A DNA stretch of 64,000 bases, from NCBI GenBank assembly GCA_963995525.1, contig OZ023212.1, positions 15,073,597 through 15,137,596 on the forward strand, in the 5' to 3' direction. The notes under the pieces are model-generated. The model was not told the DNA's origin. It made no database searches and was given only the letters and a program-made list of their open reading frames with translations. Shown one piece after another: positions 37,609 through 50,840 of the stretch (position 1 is its first letter; every line of letters starts with the position of its first letter). The stretch comes from Escarpia spicata. Taxonomy: Eukaryota > Annelida > Polychaeta > Sabellida > Siboglinidae. The position numbers were made by a program, and so were the translations under genes.

Positions 37609-39093
37609 TATTGTTAACTACAGATGTACCAATGCTTTGCTGTGTCGTTTTTCTGGGTAATTATTCTTGGTTGCACAATTTCTGCATCGTAATTCCAAGT
37701 GTAGTAGTTATTTTGAGCACTGGGGTAAAATCATCTGGAGTGGAGCGCAACTCCCTGGGAATAGAGCACAACCCAGTTTGTTTCCTACTTCCGATAAGAA
37801 TCCCAATTTGTGCCACAAAATAATCCCACTATAAGAATATATCCAAGAGAGATAGCTTTGCTTGAAATGATCGGTAAAGGATACAAATACATATCAGAAA
37901 CTTTCATTTTTTATATCCAAGGTGTATTTCATTTACCTGGTAGAAGCTTTCGTCAATGTATCACGTCGACATCATTCAGCGTCATCGGTACTGATGAAGT
38001 CGACGTGATACGTGGACGAAAGTAGAACCCTTGGGTGCAAAATACTGAACTGATCAACATTACAGGGAACCATTGTAGAAAACATGCATATAATATACGT
38101 AATAACTACGAATAACTGCAGCAGAACACAATCAAAGAGAAGATTTTGAACCGTCTTATTTCGCTCCAAGTTACGTAATCTAGTTACCTCTTCAGTTGGG
38201 TATTTTTGCTAATGTATAAAATGCTTCCAATGAACCAAAGATGAGGATTCTAATTCGCTCAATTATTTCTTGTTTTCTACTGCATTCCACATGACAACAA
38301 AATATCAAAGACGATGCCACAAAATTTGAAATAAGTTTATTAATGTGTCTCCTTAAAAGTACAGTGTAACTGGAACTAAGTAAGCCTAATAAATAAGTAG
38401 TTAAAAAAAAAAATGAAACACTGCCTTGTTTAATACAAATATTTGCATGAACATGCATCATGTTCTTCACTTTGTATTATCACAATGTATTAGTTACATG
38501 AAATCAACAAAACTGCCCCGAGATTACAATATACAAGATGGTTCCCGTTTCACACTGAAATAAATACACAAATGCATGAGGTGGGTAACTTGATGCATTC
38601 CCCAGTGTTGTGCAACTTTTTCTGTCTTCTAATATTAACATCAGGTCTTCAGCAAGAACACACTTCAAGATACATGTGTGAACATTTACAAACTATTAAA
38701 TTCCCCACTACAAATGCATTTTTAACTTCAAGAAGGTAGAAATAAACCAGTCACCGTACCCCAAACAATGTATGAATGTGACCGCTTTGTAACCACAGTC
38801 TGGGTTACTGCAAACAAACATGCCAAGAGAGCACCAACCAGCATTGTTGGCACTAATTCTTTTTGAGACAACCTCGTAAACAAAACATGGAAATAAAAAA
38901 ATATCATAGCAATTCTCGCAGCAGAATAAAACTGCTTTGACACACCTTGGTGTATCGAAATCTGATCATCGTTTCACATGAACATCCTTCGTTTGTGACA
39001 ACTCCTACCAAGATTCACTGTGGCATCAGATGAACAAAGATGGCCGCAGAATGCGAGCTCTGGTTGTCTCCTGAGCAGTAGACAGGTGAGATC
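37609..39093. other. Intergenic space between convergent MED18 and TXNDC9-like genes
   Basis: It holds the 37938-38030 hairpin. On the - strand AATAAA lies at 38342-38337, a possible but distant poly(A) signal for the TXNDC9-like gene. AAGATGGCCGC at 39037, a YY1-like word, lies within the predicted 3' UTR. Confidence 0.4.
37938..38030. repeat. Compact inverted repeat (42-base arms)
   Basis: GTAGAAGCTTTCGTCA then GTATCACGTCGACATCAT is mirrored by ATGAAGTCGACGTGATAC then GGACGAAAGTAGAAC. The loop is 11 bases. It lies between the convergent MED18 and TXNDC9-like genes. Confidence 0.65.
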
Positions 39094-42000
39094 TCAGTAG
39101 TCACTATCACTATCGCTGTCCTCTTTCTTCTTTCCAAACCCAAATATTGTTGTTGATTTCTTCTGGGCATCTCCAGCACCCTTCGCAGCAATGATACCTG
39201 CAGTTGAAATGGTTGTGTGGTTAAAATATACCAGTCAGCGATTGATTACAGTGTTGAAATCACTCAGGTACTAGAAGGTAATTGATTATCCTGTGTTGAC
39301 GGCACACAACTATTACAGTATGATCCTGTTTGAAATTACAAAAGTATTACAACACTATTTTGTGTTAAAATCGCACTAACTACTGCAATATTATGCTCTG
39401 TTGAAAACACAAAACTAAAAAAGTTATTTCAATATTAATCAACACAATTTAAAATATTTCTATTGCATCGTAGATTCACGGTTTTCATCAGTAAACAATG
39501 ACAACTATGACACAGTAAAAATATTATTTAAAAAAAGTTGAAATTTAAGAAACACATTTAAAAGGGGTACACGTTTCACCAAAGATAACAGTCAGTGAAC
39601 AACACTTTTAGGTATTATCGTCTTACTTTACAAATCAACAAATACATTTTATATTTAGACGAGTATACAGATAGTTCCTTCAGGTATGTCATTTTACCTG
39701 ACTGTCCAAGTCGTCTCTCTAACACTGTTGTTGGGAAGCTATCAGTATTTCCAATCTCCTCAAACCCAACGATCCTGTCAAATACACATATTGTACGTAA
39801 AAGTACATAATTCTCTAGGAAAGTTTCTATTTTTGAAGAAAGGTTTGTTTACAAACAACTGATACAGAGTATAGAAACTATATACAAACTGAATTTGGTG
39901 CTAATGTCATATAAACTTATGCACAACTAGTTTTGAGCAATTTTTTGCTAGTACCATATGGAAAATATGTAATTATTATATGGCAAGTAAGATGTGGACA
40001 ATATATTAGGTGCAACCATGGATTCCACATTATGTTTACATACAAAATAGCCAATCATATACAATATATTTATTAAACATAGTAGATGATAAGTTACTTT
40101 GAATAGATCTATAATTGGAGAAATAAACTAAACAAGTCTCAACTGACAGCAGAATAAGGACAAGGGACAGTGGTTTCTGTAACATGGTCCTTTATCAAAA
40201 CAAAACTTCAAACACCAAATTACTTATCCCCTGTATGTGTCTTACCTGTCTACAACGATGCCTTTCTTGAAACATATCACATATGGCAACACTTGGATTT
40301 TTAACTTTGTCACAAAGAACTTGGCCGTATCAACACTGATCCTTGCAAACTTGGTCTCGAAATATTTCTGGGCAATTTCCTGAAAGCAGACAACCAGCAG
40401 AATCGATATCGGTTTTAATCACTGGACAAGTTGTATCTTAGTAATGCTGGTTTGAAATAAATGTTCAATAATTTAACTTAGGTTTTTGTAGACATCCAAT
40501 TAAGCCTTAAATACAAAAGACAAAACTACAAATAATGTATTTGGTATAACAGAAAGCATTACAGATATATATCTGTAATGTTTGCATGAAATGTTAAACA
40601 TGCCTAAACAATTTCTAAGAACCATGGATTTAAATGATATGTTTTTAATTAGAATACTTTTACATGTTTACCTTTTTGTGGTAACGTTCATCCAAGTTTT
40701 TTTTATTATTTAATTTAATCAATTCTCACAAACAATTGCATTCATTACTGTTCCACACTTAAAGCCAATCGTGTTTCTAACATCGTTGTAATTGCAAATA
40801 TAAAAAAATGCACCATTCGTAGCAACACACAGCCTATATCAACTCACAATAAATGACACAGGCACATCTGGCCACATGTAAATAAATTTGATAAAAGGGT
40901 TATCAAACATGACCAATTGCAACAAGTATTCAGACAGTTGCTTCCTGGTGCACCGTGTTCTGACTGATGAAATCAACTTATCACTAGTGGAAAGTCAAAA
41001 CAATGTAAGATCCTCTTTATCTACACCGTGGGGCTGTTGGACATTCTGTCAGTTTAACTCTTCAAATAAACAGAGCAGCTAGTTCTGTTGGTTTCACACT
41101 AGATGTCTATATAGTCTCACAGGACGTCGTTGTTTCACAAACAGTAAGCGACATGGCTGAGGATTCATCGTATTACACTGACTTCTAAAATACTCAAAGG
41201 GAGTTGTATTGTTCTGGCTGACTTCACTACCTTCAGGTGTTTATCCATAATGGCACATCTGCGGAAGTCGCCGTGATAGAAATGTACAACACATCGCTCT
41301 TCAGTTGTCGTCAAATGCAAGAACTCTTTTTCTTCCTTCAGATCGCTACAAACAAAACGTTGATGACACGTGAAACACATTGGTTCCTCACAGCATACTT
41401 GTTCTGTGAAACTTTAGTAAAATCACATGTATTACACTCTCCAAATTGTGTTTAAACAAAAAACTTCTGCAAATAACCTACGAGCATGTGTTCTGAAAAT
41501 GTCATCAGACTCGGAGTCAATCATTGTAATGTTACATGTTCCTTTTGTGCATGTGCAAACAAGTGGCCACTGGTGATCATATTGGTTAATTTGCAGGTTC
41601 TACGGATTTCTTGGTTGACACAGAGATTTATCAATTAAGGTGACTCTGGTGGCAAACACATGCGTTTTTGAATTAATCATTTCTAAAAGTTTTGAAGATA
41701 GACTAACAGTTTTTCTCAGTCCACAAAAGAATTAAATTTCTAGGTTGTTCAGTGACATTTCCATGCTTTTAACGACAATTAAAAAATATGTCAAAAATCA
41801 CCTCCAAATGGCATTTTATTTCATTTTGAGAAATACCATGAAAGAAAAACTTGCATGTTAGTAAGACAATTATATTATTGACATTCACATGGGTTTGTTT
41901 TGTGAACAAATGCATCTCAAGCATGCTACAGCTTCACCAAAATTTTACAACAATGTTGAAAGACAGCCAAAACGTGAAGTGTATTTTTGACCCCTTCACC

Positions 42001-45000
42001 GATCGTAAATCAATGCCGTGCAATTTGGTGCACATGTAAGGCCAAATTGTATGCCAAGTTATAGCTTCGTAACTATTGCAGTTTAAAAAAAATACATAAA
42101 GCAATGCTTCCTGGTTGTCACTGATAACAAACATGTCACCAAATAGGCAGGTTTTGCATAAATTGTGATATATTTTCATTGGCAAACAATTTATTTTAAT
42201 ACAAATTGACGGAGACATCTGTTTTTGAGATATCCCCGTGTTTTCCCGCCAACTAGGCCCTGCAATCTGTATTTATAATAACTAAATGTCGAACAACTTT
42301 GTGTTTATGACTGGCCTATGGCCCCACGTGTCAGTTAGTGGCACGTGATTGGTCAGGAGTCAACCCCAGGTCACTGACAAATGGCAGCGTTGTTGAGCGT
42401 GGAACGGTGTTCAGTTGCAAAACAAGAAGACTACCGCCAGCATTGGTGATTTAACACAACGATGCAATTATGTAATCGTCATAAAACAGGATACTGGTAT
42501 CAGAATAACCAGACTATAAGATATGTGACGCTGAGTGAATTTACACTTGCGGACATATGTGCTGGCGTGAAACTGACATCATCGTTTCTATGAAAACGTC
42601 GTTATAGTTTCCAAGAATTTGAAGCGGAATTCCACCGAGACACACAAAGTAGTAGTTTTAAAGGACGGACTGGTGACATGTGGCATTAATGCCATATATT
42701 CTTTTGCAGTATATCCTCGTCATCCTTTTCACACTCACAGTCATCATGCTGATTATTCTGTCGCACTTTGGGGGTTGCGAGGAGGTAGGAATCATTTTTA
42801 CAAAGAGAAGAATATCTATAGTCAGACCTATGAAGAACATTCACTATAAAAATTTAAAATACATATGTTCATACCAACACCTACTAATATTCTATGAAGA
42901 CAAAAGTAAAGAAATGAACTGACATGATAACCACCACTCAAACCTTAACAATGGGATGCACACTACACACCTGTATATGCCATGGTGTCTATCATTCATG
43001 CCTTCAAACTCTGCTGCTTGTTTCCTGAGCTCCTCGAAACGTGCCTCTCGGATATGTGAAGGAATGTCCAAGTCTTCATTCTCCAACTCTTCAAGCAATT
43101 TCTGAAAGAACATCCCAATCAGACACTCTTTATGACAGCGGTTTAAATGAGAGGATATACGACTTGAATCACCCCAGGAACATCAGCTTGGAATTTAGGT
43201 AATACACTGGGTCAAAAATATGTATGTCTTGTTTTCAGTAACTAAGAAGGTATATTTATAACAAAACAAGCTAATCCTACTATTTTTTCTACTGTAGATA
43301 GTACAATATGAGCATAATTATATTTCTACTTTAAAATACAGAATCAAGATAAAAAGATTGGCTACAATGTCTAGTAGTTTCACTACTAATAGTATTACTA
43401 GTTACTTAACATGGAGAAAGCAAACAGGTAGATTAATGCATGAGTAATGGTCTTACTCTTAATCAATTTTGACATAAAAATTACTTTCACATAACCTATA
43501 TATTTTACGTATTTTTTAATCAAATGAGTACATAACAAATAGGCCATAGTTTAGGATAAGCCAACATTTTCTTGTTGTTGTTGAATAAACTTTCATTCAT
43601 AATACAACTTTGACAGCATCAGACAGGTCTATACACAACACAGCTACTGCAAGTCTCGTTTAAAACCAACTCACGCCCGGCTGCGTGACTTCGCCGGGAA
43701 ACAGAGTCTGGCCGAGAACCTGCGTTATGAATTTAACAAGATTGTCACCCAGAGAATTAACTCTAGATGACAGGTGGACAAGGAACCTTTTGGCTTATCG
43801 AGAATCCAACCCTTTTTATCCCGCCCTTCTGAGGTATGTGTTGGTTTTATTTTTAAACATATTCACGCTACTAGCACCAACAGAATCAACAGATAATCTG
43901 GTCCATTCATTTACAGTCCTATGTGAAACCGAGAAATTTCTTATATCTAATCTACACTGCTCCTTTGCTAATGTAACTTCATGTCCTCTAGTCCTTCTAT
44001 ATTTCTTAACTGAGAAAAAAATATTTCTATCAATATTTTCATAACCATTCAATATTTTAAACACTTCTATCTGATCTCCTCTCAATCTCCTGGTCTCTAG
44101 TGTTGTTAAACCACATTCGTTTAGGCGTTTTTCATAACTAAAATCCCTCATTTTTTGTATCATTTTAGTTGCTGTACTCTTTCTAGCATATCTATGTTCT
44201 TCTTGTAATATGGTCTCCATGCTTGTATACAATATTCTAAATGAGGCCTAACTATTGTTTTGTACAGCGGTATTATTAGTTCTTTTTCCTTATATGCTAC
44301 ATTTTGCCTAATTAATCCAAGGATTTGATTTCCCTTTGAAGCTGCAATTCCGCACTGCTCTGAAACCTTCATATCAGCAGTAATGGTTAACCCTAAGTCC
44401 TTTTTTTACAGTAGTACTTAGTACAGTACCCCCCATTGTATATTGTATATCTTCGTTCCCATGTACTGTGTGGAGGCATTTACATTTCCCCAAATTGAAG
44501 AACATTTCCCATTTTTCAGACCATTTGATCAACCTGTCAAGATCATCTTGTAAATGCTGTCTATCTCCACCACGTTTAATTCTTCTAAACACTTTTGTAT
44601 TATCGTCAAATGTCAACACCTTGCTTGTTAAATCATCATCCAAATCATTAATATATATTAAGAATAAGTACTGTACCACTCAAAACTGATGTCCAGTTTG
44701 AAGCCTCCCCATCAACTACTGCCCGTTGTCTTCTGTCAATCAGCCATACAGTTAATTATACCATTTCCTATGCCATGGGCCTTTAGTTTAAGCAGTAATC
44801 TTTGATGTGGCGCTTTGTAGAAAGCTTTATGAACATCTAAGTAGATGACATCTACTGGTGCTCATCTACCCACTTAGTGATATCTTCAAAAAAACATAAC
44901 ATTTATTAACATGACCTAAATTTGGATTTAAGCTGTATACTTGTCATATATCTAGAGAATAAAAAACGTGCATCATTCTAAAGTCGAGGCAGCTTCCAAC

Positions 45001-47901
45001 CACCATACAAAGTGTGTCCAAGGGACGCAGGTGGACTTAAAAAATGGCATCTTTCGTCATAAAAACCTGCACTGCTGGTGGTTAGAAAATTTATTCGATG
45101 GCTTTGCATGCCGTCGTCCGCATGATAAGTGTTGGAGTTTGGACTCATTATTGATCAGAATTAGTATCTACGTTATGTTTACAATGTCCTATAACTGAGT
45201 CGGGTCTAAGAATTCTGGCGAACTGCATCTGATAACCGATGCGGTCATGCCATGACCGCCGCTTCGTCTCGGCGGCGTTCGAGAACCGGAAACCAGTGGC
45301 CAGTCGGGCCAGTAAAATATAAGAACTGGTGGCCCGAACTGGAAAAAAAGGCGCCGTGTTAATGTCGAGGCCTGCATAATTATTATCATCAGTATGGTTT
45401 GCAGGTAATGAAAGGTTTCTACTTAATGTATAAAACCAAAATAAGTCTTACGAATAGCCAATAATTGTGTTCCCATGGGTCATTTCTTTTTCAGTTGATG
45501 ACAAATGAACGAGTCAGTGCTCCAACAAATGACACCATTTTTGGGGGCCATTCAGACTTAGAATGAATCAAATATATTCATTTATATGAACATTTTGTTC
45601 AATTGTACATTTTGCTAAGCTGGGAAAGTCATTTCCGTAATTAGTTAATGTGAGAAACTCAACTAAGAAGACACATTCCTCATTTCCAGCTAGTTTTTTG
45701 TGTCACCATTAAAAGTGCAGGTTTGGAACAGATTATGCACAATTTGCTGTATGTACAGGGAAACTACTTGTGATACATCGATTGGCAGTGAACATGGCAA
45801 TTCGACGTAATTGCTGCGAAATTACGACAAGTTTAATTCGAAGATGAATTTTATTGTTTAAGCCGTTCTTCCCACAATAAAAAAGCAATAAGATATTAAT
45901 ATTATTTTAGAACTGGACCAAACCGATAAAAAAAAAATTATTTTTCTACCACCATATTTTATTATTATTTATCCATTATCCTTAACAAGTAATGAATGTC
46001 CAAAAATGTATTTATATTATTAACACATATCTGATGGTAGCATTATATTTCATTAATAGAATAATAATTTGTATTAATTTTTTTATTAAAAGAACGTATT
46101 AGTGCACAGACATACACACACGCACATACATACAAACACAATTATTGACTATTCTTATGACATATTTTGATTTTTACATTAAGTAGAAACATTTCATTAT
46201 CTGCAAACCATACTGATGATAATAATTATGCCTTAATTAATCGAGCTACTTTTTAACAGAAACAATGCCAATATTACACTAACACGCCCATATACAGCTG
46301 TATAATAACGATATGTTATATTTATATTGCGCGCGAACATGCGTACAGTAATGATAGCGCCAGTGTATGGAATTTCTGTGAAGCTCGACACAATGTCAAT
46401 TTTACGGTAACCGTGGAGCAGCGAATAGTTGCCGCCGTAGAAGTCGAGTTTTACTTGAGTTTGTTTTGCAAAATTTGATCGTTGTAGGAATGTAAAATAA
46501 TTTGTTTTGTAACGTAGTGTGTGTATGTGTATATAAGATATGTGAGGAGAAGTTTGGCGGCTGTAGGTGGTCGTTTTCATGGTTAGGTCAGAAAATAAAA
46601 GAACCCAAACCAGTGTAACTACACTGACATCAAGCGCAAACTCAGAGAAACAAACTGGAAAGAGACTCTGAATAAACTAAGTGTGGATGAGATGTGGCAA
46701 GAACTGAACAGCACACTCTCAGACCTGGTTGACAAACATGTACCAAAGAAAGAGACAGTGACAGGAAAGAGAGTTAAGCCTTTGTGGATGAACAACGATG
46801 CAATGAGGAAAGTGAAAAAGAAGTACAACCGTTGGAAGAGATTCACTGAGACAAAACAGTAGAGACTATGTTGAATACTCACGTGTGAGAAACATTGTGA
46901 CCAGTGCTGTAAGGAAAGCTAGAAAAGACTGAACGGAAGCTTGCGACAGAGGTCAGCAAAAACCTCAAGGTGTTCTGGCGCTATGTCCAAGATGGAAGAA
47001 AGGTTAAATCTGCCATGGGTGAATTTGACCTGGATGATGGCACAACAGCAAAAACAGACCAAGAGAAAGCAGACACACTAAACAAATTTTTCACAAGTGT
47101 GTTCTCACACGAAAATCTGACGGAAATTCCAACACTCGAAGACAGACATAATGGAAACCTGCTGATCAGCACTGAAATCACAGCAGAAGAAGTCCTGGCT
47201 AAATCAACCAACTTAAAGACAAACAAGTCACCTGGTCCAGACAGATGTCACCCGTACGTTCTACATGAACTGAGAAATGAACTGGTGGAGCCCCTCTTTT
47301 TGATCTTCAACAGGTCATTGAAGGATGGAGTGCTCCCAGCTCAATGGAAGACAGCACACGTAACAGCACTACACAAGAAGAACTCAAAAAGACATGCTTC
47401 CAACTACCGGCCAATCAGTTTGACATGCATAGCATGTAAGATTATGGAAAGCATTATTCGAGACCGTCTCCTGACTCATATGACTATGAGTATGTATGTC
47501 TATGAACAACATGTTCCACAAAGTCAAAGATCAGCATGGATTTAGACCAGGCAGGTCATTCACCACCCAACTCCTAGAAGTCATGGAGAATAGGAACTAC
47601 CACCATTGACTCGGGCGGATGTGTAGACACAATATATATTGACTTTGCGAAAGCCTTCGATACGGTGCCACACAAAAGACTAGCAAAAAAACTAACTGCG
47701 TATGGCATCGACTGATCGAGACTAGGCCTACGCTACTGCTGCTATTATCGTTCACTTCGTTGGCTGAGGATACTAAATTGTGACTTTATCGAACAAATTA
47801 AGAAAAGATCAAAACTTTTCACAGTTGTAAATTACCTCCTCCGCTAAAGACTTGTCTTCTATGATGCTTTTTGCTTCTTCTAATGTTGCTGTGCCTGACA
47901 T
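39094..47901 (-). CDS. TXNDC9-like: Thioredoxin-fold phosducin-like protein (TXNDC9/Plp1 type), complete, six exons
   Basis: Exons in transcript order: 47901-47836, 43101-42971, 41345-41231, 40379-40246, 39774-39698, 39197-39094. GT-AG borders hold throughout and phases 0, 2, 0, 2, 1 give 209 codons including TGA, hence 208 residues (human TXNDC9 has 226). The order is a charged, helix-prone N-terminus (1-65) and then a thioredoxin fold from about residue 67. Family marks are CVVHFYHGDFRRCAIMDKHL (84-103), ETKFARISVDTAKFFVTKLK, the expected cis-proline site VLPYV (Pro136) and IVGFEEIGNTDSF. The redox CxxC is absent (RRCAIM), as is usual in phosducin-like proteins, which act as co-chaperones for CCT-folded tubulin and actin rather than as oxidoreductases. 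The C-terminus is an acidic Ser/Asp run. TXNDC9 and Plp1-like assignments are hard to separate by eye. Intron 1 (4.7 kb) holds two LINE fragments; a GGCCGAGATCACT array starts 41 bases upstream of the ATG. Confidence 0.9.
43680..44935 (-). mobile_element. CR1-like LINE fragment, reverse transcriptase palm to 3' end
   Basis: On the - strand the order is DVIYLDVHKAFYKAPHQRLL, LIDRRQRAVVDGEAS, LIYINDLDDDLTSKVLTFDD, LQDDLDRLIKWSEKWEMFFN, KCKCLHTVHGN and LGLIRQNVAYKEKELIIPLY. It continues with KTIVRPHLEYCIQAWRPYYK, IDMLERVQQ, RLNECGLTTLETRRLRGDQI, EVFKILNGYENID and a C-terminal SVDSVGASSVNMFKN. The catalytic FADD is FDDN here. Frames change about three times. It lies in intron 1 of the TXNDC9-like gene in the same orientation. 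Confidence 0.85.
44936..46599. other. Intron 1 of the TXNDC9-like gene, middle part
   Basis: Mostly AT-rich and unassigned. A GC-richer patch at 45220-45345 has ACCAGTGGCCAGTCGGGCC-type sequence related to the GGACCAG repeats at 52785-52860 and 54335-54415. Confidence 0.4.
46600..47720 (+). mobile_element. LINE fragment: linker and N-terminal reverse transcriptase, 3' truncated
   Basis: One frame reads DIKRKLRETNWKETLNKLSV, VKPLWMNNDAMRKVKKKYN and, after a stop, VEYSRVRNIVTSAVRKARKD. The next frame (46970-47545) gives LNKFFTSVFSHENL, NKSPGPDRCHPYVLHELRNE, LPAQWKTAHVTALHKK and NYRPISLTCIACKIMESIIR. A further shift gives QHGFRPGRSFTTQLLEVMEN and IDFAKAFDTVPHKRL. Homology stops near 47720, 115 bases from exon 1 of the TXNDC9-like gene, with the F-ADD half missing. 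It is antisense to that gene. Confidence 0.85.
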
Positions 47902-47941
47902 TTTACTGGATATTTTTGCCTAACAACATGAAAACGCTTCA

Positions 47942-48092
47942 CAGTGATCTCGGCCTTTCGCGATCTCGGCCTGTTTCCGAGTGATCTCGGCCTGTTTCGG
48001 TGAACTCGGCCTGTGACCTCGGCCTGTGCGGCAGTGATCTCGGCCTGTTTGAGAAGTGATCTCGGCCTGTTCGGGGAGTGATCTCGGCCTTT
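47942..48092 (-). repeat. GGCCGAGATCACT array 1, next to the TXNDC9-like start
   Basis: On the - strand about eight copies of a motif close to CAGGCCGAGATCACT are separated by 3-10 base spacers. The array begins 41 bases upstream of the ATG at 47901, so it is promoter or 5' UTR of that gene. Confidence 0.8.
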
Positions 48093-48514
48093 TTATGTGA
48101 GTAATGCTAACCAGAAATAATGAAGTTGCATCCATCTGTATGTTACAATATGCAATGCAATAAAGATGTTTTGACGATCTGTCGTGATTTTATTCTTACT
48201 TCCTACCTTACCGCAAGTGCTTATCCCATGAACGGTCAATAGTTGTCCAAGTTTGAGGTCAATAGTTGCTCAAGTTTGAGCATTGAGGCTGTCTCAAGTT
48301 GTAGTTTTCTGTAGTTGTTGTCTTCCCAATTTATAATAATTTTTTTAGGAAAACCATTGTTATGCTAGTGTTGTTATTGCTAAGATCACAATTACGTAAC
48401 CAATTTATTATTACAATACACAAGAATCAGCTTTAAAATATTACATGTACGTTAGAAAGGGTAGGTGTCATGGTAATTTGCTTTATAATCTCCCTTAGTT
48501 ATCTTTTCATGTTA

Positions 48515-48790
48515 ACACTATCTTTGATTTGTGTCCGTTAAGAAAGTTTGAAAGTGTGAAAGTGTAATTGGCTTGCTACTCCTGCATTGCTTCACTGAGC
48601 AAATCTTTTCATGTTGTTTGTCTTTGATTTGTGTGTTGTGAGAATGTGTTGAGGCCGTAATCAGCTCTGTACTCTTGAAATGCTTTATTGAGCAGATTTC
48701 TTCATTTTGCTTGTCTTTGATTTGTTAAGACGTGAGGAAGCCACGACAATTGGCTTGTTAAGAGTGTATTGTTTCACAGAGCAGGTGCTT
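48515..48790. repeat. Minisatellite, three diverged units of about 90-105 bases
   Basis: Each unit has GTCTTTGATTTGT, then AATTGGCTTG-like sequence, CACTGAGCA or TATTGAGCA, and TTCATnTTGnTTG. Confidence 0.55.
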
Positions 48791-49371
48791 TGTTTGAACG
48801 GTGTAATCATTGTATGTACGTAAGGTCGACTTGTTTACTAGTCACCGCCTGTTACCAAAAATATAGATCAGAAAAGTTAGTTGGAACTTTAGTTCAACTT
48901 CACACAGATGTCTAATGCTCAAGTTTAGGAGTTCTATGACAGAAAGTATCACATTATAGGAACACATCTAAATTTACCTCAGAAAAAGGTTACCTGATAA
49001 ATATATTTTATGGGGGTCTATATTTATTAATAGTGTTGTCTTAACACAGCCAATGTTACGTTACCATTTAAAAAACATGCTAAAATATACTAAATTTCAA
49101 ATACTGAGATATCATGGTAATATCTGGCAATTGCTCGAGAACACAAAACCACCAACTGCGTAGTCTTTGTTCTATACAATGTTTTCAAGGGCATAACAGC
49201 CTACATCATTGCGACCGCTGTTGGGTATAGGGAGCATCCCTTTGAGGTCGGCGAGTAGCTACAAAAGAAATCAATGAGGTGTGATCGGTTTCTTACGCCC
49301 TTGTGAGTGTCTATGTAGTTCACTAATCTATTCAGAAGGGCCGATATGGGGGTCCGCGTGGTCCATAAGAT

Positions 49372-49486
49372 GATTGGTCAGAGTGGGCTACGAGGCTGGT
49401 TACTGGGGATATTAGACAACCGGACCAATCAGAAAAAACAGTAATTACGATTGGTCTGAATGTTCTGCACCACACAGCTTTATAAA
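49372..49486 (+). promoter_or_regulatory. CCAAT boxes and TATA box upstream of the PHD/MULE gene
   Basis: Three CCAAT-type motifs (GATTGGTCAG near 49374, ACCAATCAG near 49424, GATTGGTCTG near 49450) precede TATAAA at 49481-49486. A start site about 30 bases downstream would leave a 5' UTR of around 120 bases before the ATG at 49631. The spacing fits a classical RNA polymerase II promoter. Confidence 0.55.
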
Positions 49487-49630
49487 GAGGGGAGTGTCAA
49501 GGACTAAACATTACCGGTTCCATTACAAGCGCCAGAGAATGACATTTTACTTTATTTTATGAAAGTGCGACAGTAATAGTTTACGAGTACAAGACTGTTA
49601 ATTGCTTGCTTGCGGCTCTGCTTTCCCGAC

Positions 49631-50671
49631 ATGGATCGCGAGTCTTACGCGTGTCTCCACTGCCATAACGTCGTGCGTGAGCGTCAAGAGGCTCTCTTTT
49701 GCGACGGATGCAACTTATGGCAACACCGAGTGTGCGGGACAGGTATGTTGCATGCGTTATACCACACTTTTCATTGTTGATACTATAAAGAATATACCAT
49801 CGAGTTGCTACTAGGCCTACAGAATATGTCCCAGACAAACGAATGGAGATTTTTTGAAGGCAATTCCACGTGACTGACGTTACAAGTTTGTAACAAGACC
49901 AAATGCTACTTGAAAATATATATTATTGGTGTACAGTTTTTGCTAGTAATTATTGGCAGGTGCTTAAATATACGTGACTGGCGCAACACAAAAAGGACAT
50001 GTAGGTATTTGTTTGAAAGTTGTGACAAAGCGCTCCTCAAACTTAACATTCAACATCAAATTACTTTTGCTTTAGGAAAATACTGGTCAGTGTTCGGGCA
50101 GAGCGTCCGCACCAACAACGACGTGGAAGGGTGGCACCACGGATTCAACGCCAGGGCAAAGCAGTACATGCCGTTCTACCAGTTGACCACTCAACTGTAC
50201 GAAAAAGCCTCACAGGTGAGCAATTCCACGCTATAAATGTGTCCGCTGGTGACAAGCTCTGCAATAGTCTGTGGTGGTCACTTTTTGATGCTGATATTAA
50301 ATATGTACAAGGACTACCACATAATAAGGCACCATTTTTTGCCAAAAATTGTCAAAATAAGTTTTTCAGTTTGTCTTATAAATGAGTAGGTTTCTGTCAC
50401 CACAAATGCATACTTATATAGTACGTATTGAACTATATGGCATAAATGGACTGTGCGTCATTTCCCCTTTAAACTTAATATAATGTCCCCATGCACATAA
50501 CAATATTACATGTGACCTGCATATTTCTCAGATCGAAGGCACCAAAAAAAAAGATACCGAGACCTGCAGGGAAAGGTTGCCCAGCAATGGGACCTGTACA
50601 GAGCTGGAGATAAGACAGCAATGCAATTGCTGAAGACGTTTGCCAGACTGTACGGGCCGGTGATGCACTGA
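49631..50671 (+). CDS. PHD-like finger plus MULE-type transposase C-terminus, three exons, one frame problem
   Basis: Exon 1 (49631-49742) begins at an ATG and encodes a zinc-finger N-terminus with C8-x2-C11, C24-x2-C27, H32 and C35, ending RVCGT before GTATGT. Exon 2 (50076-50215) follows an AG acceptor in compatible phase and carries WSVFGQSVRTNNDVEGWHHG, the C-terminal signature of a widespread invertebrate family that joins a PHD-like finger, FLYWCH and a MULE transposase. Exon 3 (50532-50671) encodes RYRDLQGKVAQQWDLYRAGD and ends LYGPVMH then TGA, again as in that family. Exon 2 ends in phase 0, but the family frame of exon 3 starts after an A9 run. One missing A would explain the shift, as a real indel or an assembly error. 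FLYWCH and the MULE catalytic core are not found between exons 1 and 2. It may be a compact derived gene or a decaying copy. Confidence 0.6.
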
Positions 50672-50840
50672 GAACGCATCCTACAACGCACCAGCAAGCT
50701 AACGGCAGCACACACGCACGCACGCACGCACGCACGCAGGCACACACGCACCTACCCTCACCCACGCACACACATCACTACATTTATGCATTGTTTTTTT
50801 ATTTATGACTTGTATTGGAATTGGAATTGTTGCATGTGCT

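Noticed and set aside
39037..39080. Kozak-like AAGATGGCCGC with a 13-codon frame
   Set aside because: Too short; it lies in the predicted 3' UTR of the TXNDC9-like gene and has no splice context.
44968..45198. 76-codon + strand frame in the TXNDC9-like intron
   Set aside because: No family resemblance, and it is antisense within an intron.
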